DNA of 64,000 nucleotides from Pseudofrankia inefficax (GTDB taxonomy: Bacteria > Actinomycetota > Actinomycetes > Frankiales > Frankiaceae). This document shows positions 58,483 through 64,000 of the stretch, piece after piece (the first letter of the stretch is position 1; each line of letters begins with the position of its first letter). Below the pieces are notes generated by a model. That model was not told the DNA's origin. It worked only from the letters and a program-made list of their open reading frames with translations, and ran no database searches. Location: the NCBI RefSeq assembly GCF_000166135.1, contig NC_014666.1:2976001-3040000 (forward strand). Direction: 5' to 3'. The position numbers and the translations under genes were made by a program.

Positions 58483-58848
58483 ATGAGTGCCGCGAACGAC
58501 CGGCTGGTGGAAGGCATCGCCCTGATTACCGCGGCGGCCTCGCACGACCTCGCCCAGCTGGCCGCCGAGATCCGCCGGGCCATCGTCCTCGCCGCCGGAC
58601 TGCCCGAGCCGTACGGCGACTCGGACGACGGCGGGTCCGGCGACGACCAGTCGGCCGCCGAACTGCTGCGCGAACTGGCCGCGAGCAATCCCGACGCCCT
58701 CGCCGAGGCGACCAGCAAGATCATTGAAGAGGCGGGGATGCGGATCGCCGCGGTCGCCTACCTGGCCGCCGCGCTCAACGGCCAGGGCCGCCCGAGCCTG
58801 GAGCACATCGCCCTGATCCTCGCCGCCGAGGCCCAGGACGAGGCCTGA
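58483..58848 (+). CDS. Hypothetical acidic, mostly helical protein
   Basis: 121 residues: ANDRLVEGIALITAAASHDL, then ITAAASHDLAQLAAEIRRAI, a Gly/Asp-rich loop (GDSDDGGSGDDQSAAELL) and AEATSKIIEEAGMRIAAVAY. It has amphipathic helices and no Cys, and no family is recognised. It starts 20 bases after the nitroreductase stop on the same strand, with CTGAGGA upstream, so it is probably cotranscribed and may assist or regulate it. Confidence 0.6.
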   Translation: MSAANDRLVEGIALITAAASHDLAQLAAEIRRAIVLAAGLPEPYGDSDDGGSGDDQSAAELLRELAASNPDALAEATSKIIEEAGMRIAAVAYLAAALNGQGRPSLEHIALILAAEAQDEA

Positions 58849-59074
58849 CGGCCACGGCGGCCCCGAGCCCGTTTCTGGCGTTGTTGGTGGCAGCCCTGCC
58901 GGCGAGGCTGCATCGCGACCTTCTCGCGGCGCAGCCCGGGAACGCGCCGGTTCCCACGGTCACGGCGCTGGTGTCGCATGCCGTCCCGGCGGACCGGGCA
59001 GGGATCGCGTGCGGGTTGCGCACCACGAGCCCGCCGCGGATCCCGGCCGTCGTACATCGAGAAGGAGGCACGCG

Positions 59075-59452
59075 ATGACCACCTGGACGCCCTCCGAGCT
59101 CGATGCCCTGGGCAGCACCGAGGAGATGACCATCACCACGCGGCGGGCGGACGGCTCGCTGCGTCCCGCTGTCCCGATCTGGGTCGTGCGCGTCGAGGAC
59201 GACCTGTACGTCCGGTCCTACCGCGGGCGCGACGGCTCCTGGTTCCAGCGGGCCGCGGCCCAGGGCACGGCCCATGTCCAGGCGGCGGGCGTCGACCGTG
59301 ACGTCACCGTCGCCGGGCCGGGCCCGGCCTCCCGAGAGCCGGTCGACCGCGCCTACCGCGCCAAGTACGCCCGCTACGGCGACAGCTACCTGCGGCCCAT
59401 GGTCGCCGACCCGGCGGTCGACACGACTTTGCGCCTCACACCCACCGACTGA
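59075..59452 (+). CDS. DUF2255-family protein
   Basis: 125 residues matching the DUF2255 pattern: ELDALGSTEEMTITTRRADG, then PIWVVRVEDDLYVRSYRGRD, DVTVAGPGPASREPVDRAYR and AKYARYG...LRPMVADPAV with the final LRLTPTD. It has the split-barrel look of flavin-binding proteins, but the family is uncharacterised. ATG 59075 is preceded by a strong GAAGGAGG. Monocistronic as far as visible. Confidence 0.8.
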   Translation: MTTWTPSELDALGSTEEMTITTRRADGSLRPAVPIWVVRVEDDLYVRSYRGRDGSWFQRAAAQGTAHVQAAGVDRDVTVAGPGPASREPVDRAYRAKYARYGDSYLRPMVADPAVDTTLRLTPTD

Positions 59453-59544
59453 ACGGCGCAGTCATGCCTCAGTCCCAGGAACCGTCCGGCGCCGCGAAGA
59501 TGTCCCGCGTCCTGACAGGGTCGGTCTCGTTCCGTGACCGGTAA

Positions 59545-59618
59545 GATCGCCGGTTTCGCCCTCGCGTGGCTGTAAACGCCGCCGGTCTTGCGACCACTTG
59601 AGGGCCGAAACGGCGATC
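59545..59618. repeat. Dispersed palindromic repeat, copy D
   Basis: Arms 59545-59573 and 59590-59618 contain GATCGCCG(G)TTTCG and GGCCCT(C/T) blocks; about 22 of 29 positions pair. It lies between the DUF2255 gene and the SLATT-like gene and gives rise to spurious ORFs in the track of both strands. Confidence 0.7.
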
Positions 59619-59739
59619 ATGATCTTGGTCTGCGAGTCCAGGGCCCAGGCCAACCGGGCCGGGCGTGCCACAGGTCGCGGTGGCACGCCGGGCCCTGGCG
59701 AACTCGGTACCTGACGGGTTCTACGGGCGGGGATTCCCG

Positions 59740-60438
59740 CTACAGCTTGAGGTCGGCGAACGACAGCTCGGCCTCACCGTCGGCGGGTGAGCGGTCGGCG
59801 AGAGTGCGCAGGTCAGCCGTGAAGGAGCGCAGGATCGCCAGTCGGTCGGGGATGGTCCCGTCCGTGGCGCCGGGGACGCACGCGGCCGTCCAGTCCTCCT
59901 GGAAGACCTCCAGCCGGCGTTGCGCGCGGGTCGCCGCCGCCTGGCCGCGCGCGGCCGCCGCCGACAGGCCGCAGACGTGCTCGATGGCCAGCAGCGCCAG
60001 CGCTGCGCCGAAGAACAGCGAGCACCAGGCCGCGCCCGCGATGTCGTTGCGAGCGGCCGCGATCACCGGCAGCAGCACGCCCACCGCCGCCAACAGGACG
60101 GCCAGCACCCGCAGCAGGCGGGAGAGCGACCGAAGGTCGTGGCCACGCCGCCGGTGCCGGTCGGTGGCGTCGATGGCCCTGCGCTCCAGTCGCCGGTACA
60201 GCGCGGCAAGGACCGCGTCGGTGTCCGTCCAGTCGCTGGACGAGACCACGGGAAGCAGGTCCATGCTCCCGCCGCTGGCCGGCGCTCCGATGGCCCGCGG
60301 CCGCCAGGCGAGCCACGGCGCCCGGTCGGCCGGCACGACCGCGCCGGCGAAAGCCGCGACGGTCCCGGGCGCCACGGGCGCGAGCGGCGAGCGCGGCCCC
60401 TGCGGCGGCGGCTGCGTCCTCGGACCCCACAACACCAT
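59740..60438 (-). CDS. Stand-alone SLATT-like two-transmembrane protein
   Basis: 232 residues. The core resembles SLATT domains (two-TM effector modules of nucleotide-signalling conflict systems): a charged helix ALYRRLERRAIDATDRHRRR, then TM1 (LLRVLAVLLAAVGVLLPVIA), TM2 (AWCSLFFGAALALLAIEHVC) and the basic GLSAAAARGQAAATRAQRRL helix followed by EVFQEDWTAACV. The start ATG 60438 is preceded by GAAGGAGG. No cGAS-like or SLOG gene is adjacent, so its partner, if any, is elsewhere. Family call is by pattern; it may instead be an ordinary small membrane protein. Confidence 0.6.
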   Translation of the reverse strand: MVLWGPRTQPPPQGPRSPLAPVAPGTVAAFAGAVVPADRAPWLAWRPRAIGAPASGGSMDLLPVVSSSDWTDTDAVLAALYRRLERRAIDATDRHRRRGHDLRSLSRLLRVLAVLLAAVGVLLPVIAAARNDIAGAAWCSLFFGAALALLAIEHVCGLSAAAARGQAAATRAQRRLEVFQEDWTAACVPGATDGTIPDRLAILRSFTADLRTLADRSPADGEAELSFADLKL

Positions 60439-60745
60439 CTGACCTCCTTCTGCACGATGGATACTCTCCGAACAATGATAGTGACGGATTGTAGTCAGAA
60501 GCGGGATCGGCCGCGGTCGCCCGGCGTGCCGCGCCGCCGCCGCGGCTGGTCGGGGTCGGACGGGCGGTAGGTCTGGGCGCTTCTGGGGGTTTGCGAGTTC
60601 GGACTATTGAGCTAACCTCCGTTGCGAAGGCTGCGACGCCTTCGTAGCCCGCTCGGTCGCCTCGACCCAGATCGGCGCGGCCGGAGGAGCGGGAACGGCG
60701 GGCGTTCGGCCTTGCCTGAGCAGAGGAGGGCTGGGCGATGTCGCT
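60439..60745. other. Divergent intergenic region with half-sites for the degradative operon
   Basis: 307 bases between the SLATT-like gene and the zinc-ribbon/OB-fold gene. It contains CGGACTATT (60600-60608), matching half of the palindrome at 60785, and a small inverted repeat GCGAAGGC...GCCTTCG (60624-60644). Promoters for both directions are expected here, but boxes are not certain. Confidence 0.5.
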
Positions 60746-60749
60746 GTGA
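60738..60749 (+). CDS. Possible three-codon leader ORF ending in the start of the next gene
   Basis: ATG TCG CTG TGA at 60738-60749 follows AGGAGGG with a 7-base gap, an ideal ribosome site, and its TGA overlaps the GTG start (60746) as GTGA. The main gene itself has no ribosome site at normal distance, so ribosomes may load at the mini-ORF and reinitiate. Confidence 0.35.
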   Translation: MSL

Positions 60750-61270
60750 GTGAGGGAGAGTTAGCCGAATCGGCGGCGAAAGTTCGGACTAATAGTCCGA
60801 TAGGCCGGCCTGGGGGCGGCGGAGCCGACACGGTCGTTCTGCGTCCGCAGGCGGACGGTGTCCCGTTCGCGCCGCGTACCCCGCTGACCGCGCCGTTCTG
60901 GGCTGCCTGTGCCCGCGGCGAGCTGCTCTTCCAGCGCTGCGTGGCCTGCGCCGCACCGGCCTTCCCGCCGGCGGCGGCCTGCCGGGCCTGCCTGTCCAGC
61001 GACCTGCGCTGGGAGCGGTCGGCCGGCCGCGCCACCCTCTACAGCTGGACAGTGGTGCACCGGCCGGTGAGTGCCGCGTTCCACACCCCGTACGCACCGG
61101 CGATCGTCGCGCTCGACGAGGGCTACCGGCTGCTGACCTGCCTCGTCGGCCTCACGGTCGCCGAGATCCACCCGGACCTGCGCCTGCGCGTCGCGTTCCA
61201 CCCGGTCAAGGACGCGGGCGGCCAGGCCACCACGACGCTTCCCTACTTCGAGCCCGCCGCGCGCGCCTGA
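60746..61270 (+). CDS. Zinc-ribbon/OB-fold protein (DUF35 family)
   Basis: 174 residues. After about 40 residues comes TAPFWAACARGELLFQRCVA with CxxC pairs (QRCVACAAPAFPPAAACRACL) forming a rubredoxin-like zinc knuckle, then an OB fold (RATLYSWTVVHRPVSAAF, APAIVALDEGYRLLTCLVG). DUF35 proteins accompany thiolases, CoA-transferases and steroid-degradation enzymes and help channel acyl-CoA. GTG 60746 is the only in-frame start; the operator-like palindrome at 60785 lies inside its codons 14-18. First gene of a three-gene operon with the amidohydrolase (15-base gap) and a CoA-transferase. Confidence 0.82.
   Translation: MSEGELAESAAKVRTNSPIGRPGGGGADTVVLRPQADGVPFAPRTPLTAPFWAACARGELLFQRCVACAAPAFPPAAACRACLSSDLRWERSAGRATLYSWTVVHRPVSAAFHTPYAPAIVALDEGYRLLTCLVGLTVAEIHPDLRLRVAFHPVKDAGGQATTTLPYFEPAARA
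60785..60799. promoter_or_regulatory. Perfect 15-base palindrome, TetR-like operator candidate, within coding sequence
   Basis: CGGACTAATAGTCCG has 7-base arms about one central A. Half of it recurs at 60600-60608 upstream of the gene. Palindromes of this size are typical of TetR-family operators in actinomycete catabolic operons, but no regulator gene is in view. Confidence 0.45.
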
Positions 61271-61285
61271 ACGGAGATCGCCGTC

Positions 61286-62596
61286 ATGCAGCCAGAGGAC
61301 CTGATCCTGATCAGCGTCGACGACCACATCGCCGAGCCGGCCACGATGTTCGACGCGCACGTCCCTGCGCGGTACCGGGAGCTCGCGCCGCGGGTCGTCG
61401 ACGAGCCCGACGGCGTCCAGCAGTGGTACTACGGCACCGCGCGCGGCCGTAACCTCGGCCTGAACGCGGTCGCCGGCAAGCCGCCGGAGATGTTCAACGT
61501 CGACGCCAGCCGCTACGACGAGATGCGGCCCGGCTGCTACGACGTCCACGAGCGCGTCCGGGACATGAGCGCCGGCGGCCAGCTCGCCGGCCTGAACTTC
61601 CCGAACTGGCCCGGCTTCTCCGGCCAGGTCCTCAACCAGGGCCCGGACCGGGACGTCAACCTGGTCATGGTCAGGGCCTACAACGACTGGCACGTCGACG
61701 AGTGGTGCGGCGCCTACCCGGACCGGTTCATCCCGTGCGGCATCCTGCCGCTCTTCGACGTCGACGAGGCGGCCAGGGAGGTGCGGCGGCTGGCGGCCAA
61801 GGGCTGCCACGCCGTCACGTTCTCCGAGAACCCCGAGGCCCTGCGGATGCCGAGCATCCACAGCGGCTACTGGAGCCCGCTGTTCCGCGCCGCCAGCGAC
61901 ACCGGCACCGTGCTGTGCCTGCACCTGGGCTCGTCGTCGCGCTCGCCGATGTACTCCAGCGACGCGCCCGCGAGCGTCAACATGACCGGCTCGTCGATCG
62001 CCTCGATCTTCTCGTTCGTCGAGCTGGTGTGGGCCGAGTTCTGGGCGGACTTCCCGGACCTGCGGTTCTCCCTGACCGAGGGCGACATCGGCTGGGTGCC
62101 GTACTTCCTGTGGCGCAGTGAGCACGTCCGGCGCCGCCACTCCGGCTGGACCAGGCCGGTCTTCCCCGCGGGGCTCGACGGCCCGGCGGACGTCTTCCGC
62201 AGGCACATCCTGACCTGCTTCATCAGCGACACCGTCGGCCCGCGGCTGCTCGACTGGTTCGACGTCGACAACGTCTGCTGGGAGTCGGACTTCCCGCACT
62301 CCGACTCCAGCTGGCCGAACGCGCCCGAGGACGTCCTGGCCAACCTCGGCGGCCTCCCCGACGAGACGATCAACAGGATCACCCACGAGAACGCCATGCG
62401 GCACTTCCGGTTCGACCCGTTCGCGACCCGACCGCGGGAGCGGGCCACGGCCGGCGCGCTGCGCGCCGAGGCGACCGACGTCGACGTCGTCACCCGGGTC
62501 GGCCGCCCGGCCAGCGAGCGTGACCTGGCGAGCTGGAAGCGCCTCACCACCCGCGCCGCGCCGCCGGCCGCCGCCGCGCCCGGACCTCGGGCCTAG
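61286..62596 (+). CDS. Amidohydrolase-superfamily (TIM-barrel, ACMSD-like) protein
   Basis: 436 residues. Metal-site pattern of the amidohydrolase 2 group: ISVDDHIAEPATMF at the start, His in VLCLHLGSSSRS, and the Asp of WESDFPHSDSSWPNAPED at the end of the barrel. Members decarboxylate or hydrolyse aromatic and steroid-derived acids. ATG 61286 follows the zinc-ribbon gene after 15 bases and the CoA-transferase follows after 8 bases, so the three act in one degradative pathway; the acyl-CoA nature is suggested by the neighbours. Confidence 0.85.
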   Translation: MQPEDLILISVDDHIAEPATMFDAHVPARYRELAPRVVDEPDGVQQWYYGTARGRNLGLNAVAGKPPEMFNVDASRYDEMRPGCYDVHERVRDMSAGGQLAGLNFPNWPGFSGQVLNQGPDRDVNLVMVRAYNDWHVDEWCGAYPDRFIPCGILPLFDVDEAAREVRRLAAKGCHAVTFSENPEALRMPSIHSGYWSPLFRAASDTGTVLCLHLGSSSRSPMYSSDAPASVNMTGSSIASIFSFVELVWAEFWADFPDLRFSLTEGDIGWVPYFLWRSEHVRRRHSGWTRPVFPAGLDGPADVFRRHILTCFISDTVGPRLLDWFDVDNVCWESDFPHSDSSWPNAPEDVLANLGGLPDETINRITHENAMRHFRFDPFATRPRERATAGALRAEATDVDVVTRVGRPASERDLASWKRLTTRAAPPAAAAPGPRA

Positions 62597-62604
62597 GCGC
62601 CCGG

Positions 62605-64000
62605 ATGGCCCCCGACCGCGCCGCCCCGGCACAGCCTGCCGCTCCCCTTGCCGGCGTCCGCGTCCTGGAGCTCTCGACGCAGCTCGCCGGGCCCTACTGC
62701 GGCAAGCTGTTCGCCGACGCGGGCGCCGACGTCGTGAAGGTCGAGCCGCCCGGCGCCGGCGACCCGCTGCGTGCCTGGTCCGCCTCGGGCGCACCGCTCG
62801 ACGGTGATGGCGCGCTGTTCCGCTACCTCAACGCCTCGAAGCGGTCCGTCGCCGCCGAGCCCGACAGCCCACGGGTGCGCGGCCTGGCGGCGGCGGCCGA
62901 CGTCGTCATCACCGGCGGCGCGCTCGCCGGCGGGAACCACGCCGGCCACGGCCTCGACGCCGCGGCCGTCCGGCGTCTGCACGCAGACAACCCGCGCGCC
63001 GTCGTCGTGTCCATCAGCCCGTTCGGCCTGGCCGGCCCGTGGACGGGCGCCGGCGCCGCGCACGGGTCCCAGCCACCGCGGGACCGGGCGGTGAACGAGT
63101 TCCTGCTGCAGGCGCTGTGCGGCTCGACCGCGGCCCGTGGCGAGCCGGACGCCGCCCCGCTGCAGGCGGGCGGCCGGATCGGGGAGTGGGCCGCCGGGGT
63201 CTACGCGGCGGTGGTGGGGCTCGCCGCGTTGCGCGGCGCCCGGCGCGACGGCGTCGGCGACCTGGTCGACCTCTCGATCCTCGAATGCATGACGATCATG
63301 ATGGGCGGCCTGTCGGTGGTCGGGCCGACCATCATGGGCGGCCCAGGACCCGGGGTCTCCGGCTCGCCCGGCCGGGTACCGGAGATCCCGTCGATCGTGC
63401 CGACCAAGGACGGGCTGGTCGGCTTCTGCACCATCACCGCCCAGCAGTTCCAGGACTTCCTGGTCCTCATCGAGCGGCCCGACCTGCTCGGCGACCGCGA
63501 CCTGGCGCTGCTCGCGCGCCGCCACGCCCGCCGCGACGAGTTCCTGGCCGCCGTCCACTCGTGGTCCACCCGGCACACCACCGACGAGATCGTGGAGCTC
63601 GCCGCCGGGCTGCGCATCCCGGTCACCCCCGTCGGGACGCCCTCCACGGTGACGACGATCGACCACTTCACCGCCCGCGGCGTCTTCGTCCCCAACCCGA
63701 GCGGCGGGTTCGCCCAGCCGCGCACGCCCTACCGGGTCGACGGGTTCCGCGGCCGGCCGCTCGTCGGTGCGCCCGCCCTGGGCGAGCACACCGACACCGT
63801 CGCCTGGGAACCCGGGCCGGCGCCGGTCCAGGCCGGCGCGGCGGCGCGGGAGCTGCCACTGGACGGGCTGCGGGTCCTCGACCTGACCGCGTTCTGGGCC
63901 GGTCCGTCCGCGACCATGCTGCTCGGCTCACTCGGAGCCGACGTCATCAAGGTCGAAGGGGTGACCAGGCCCGACGGCCTGCGGTTCGCCGGCGGCAAGC
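62605..64000 (+). CDS. Class III CoA-transferase with two fused domains, truncated by the window end
   Basis: At least 465 residues from ATG 62605, still open at the edge. The first domain begins PLAGVRVLELSTQLAGPYCG with KLFADAGADVVKVEPPGAGD and continues to VDLSILECM; the place of the catalytic Asp reads AVNEFLLQALCG, with Glu rather than Asp. A second copy of the N-terminal module starts about residue 413 (LPLDGLRVLDLTAFWAGPSA, LLGSLGADVIKVEG). Fused double CaiB proteins may activate a steroid- or aromatic-derived acid to its CoA ester, using the second half for catalysis. Last visible gene of the operon. Confidence 0.85.
   Translation, partial: MAPDRAAPAQPAAPLAGVRVLELSTQLAGPYCGKLFADAGADVVKVEPPGAGDPLRAWSASGAPLDGDGALFRYLNASKRSVAAEPDSPRVRGLAAAADVVITGGALAGGNHAGHGLDAAAVRRLHADNPRAVVVSISPFGLAGPWTGAGAAHGSQPPRDRAVNEFLLQALCGSTAARGEPDAAPLQAGGRIGEWAAGVYAAVVGLAALRGARRDGVGDLVDLSILECMTIMMGGLSVVGPTIMGGPGPGVSGSPGRVPEIPSIVPTKDGLVGFCTITAQQFQDFLVLIERPDLLGDRDLALLARRHARRDEFLAAVHSWSTRHTTDEIVELAAGLRIPVTPVGTPSTVTTIDHFTARGVFVPNPSGGFAQPRTPYRVDGFRGRPLVGAPALGEHTDTVAWEPGPAPVQAGAAARELPLDGLRVLDLTAFWAGPSATMLLGSLGADVIKVEGVTRPDGLRFAGGK

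Noticed and set aside
1-64000. tRNA, rRNA or prophage/transposase genes
   Set aside because: I looked for the TTCGA-type T-loop with an acceptor stem and for transposase or integrase motifs on both strands and found none I could support; short RNAs without strong signals could be missed by eye.

Overview
The window is chromosomal DNA from a high-GC actinomycete. Apart from one stretch, base composition looks like roughly 70-75% G+C by eye, with strong third-position G/C bias and many GTG (and some TTG) starts. Membrane-anchored Ser/Thr kinases, actinobacterial DUF6343 and SCO6745 families, ECF42 sigma with a YciI partner, and a lysine 6-aminotransferase all fit Actinobacteria. A Frankia/Pseudofrankia-like host is my best guess but is inference. 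No rRNA, tRNA or CRISPR array was seen.

Layout. 1-10.1 kb: a truncated Uma2-type gene, an acyltransferase-3 membrane protein, a 2-hydroxyacid dehydrogenase, an alpha/beta hydrolase, an SCO6745-family protein, two coupled regulators (XRE-cupin and MerR-TipAS) divergent from a GNAT acetyltransferase, a class III CoA-transferase and a DHA2 drug exporter. 10.1-18.9 kb: a giant two-ATPase protein (AAA-like N-terminus, Pro/Ala linker, HerA/FtsK-like C-terminus) divergent from two paralogous membrane Ser/Thr kinases. 19.2-22.3 kb: lysine catabolism (lysine 6-aminotransferase plus aldehyde dehydrogenase), with a perfect 20-bp hairpin inside the start of the first gene.

22.35-25.4 kb is an accessory island: a DEDDh exonuclease with a nonsense codon, coupled to a 58-aa ORF; divergently, a two-gene conflict operon made of an EACC1 protein and a caspase-coiled coil-TIR fusion of clearly lower G+C; then the decapitated remnant of a Ser/Thr kinase. 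This operon is the most interesting system in the window. 25.4-26.2 kb is gene-free and rich in palindromes.

26.2-40.9 kb is mostly housekeeping: Dps, FtsH, a neutral zinc metallopeptidase, small zinc-ribbon and short ORFs, an alpha/beta hydrolase, DnaE, a DEAD-box helicase that appears to use a CTG start, a GT87-like membrane glycosyltransferase and a DUF445 protein. 41-49.2 kb: a Tat-exported cholesterol oxidase of the covalent-FAD type, DUF6343, alanine dehydrogenase divergent from a class III aminotransferase, a VOC protein, a small membrane protein, a LysR regulator and an FkbM methyltransferase. 49.2-54.9 kb: an unknown membrane protein divergent from a YegI-like pseudokinase-type membrane protein, then ECF42 sigma and YciI. 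55-60.4 kb: an M48 peptidase coupled to a membrane protein, a nitroreductase, a hypothetical protein, DUF2255, and a stand-alone SLATT-like two-TM protein. 60.7-64 kb: a degradative operon (DUF35 zinc-ribbon/OB-fold, amidohydrolase, two-domain CoA-transferase running off the end) with a perfect palindrome in its first codons.

Four copies of one long dispersed palindrome (18.9, 26.1, 30.0 and 59.6 kb) sit in intergenic regions and explain several spurious short ORFs.
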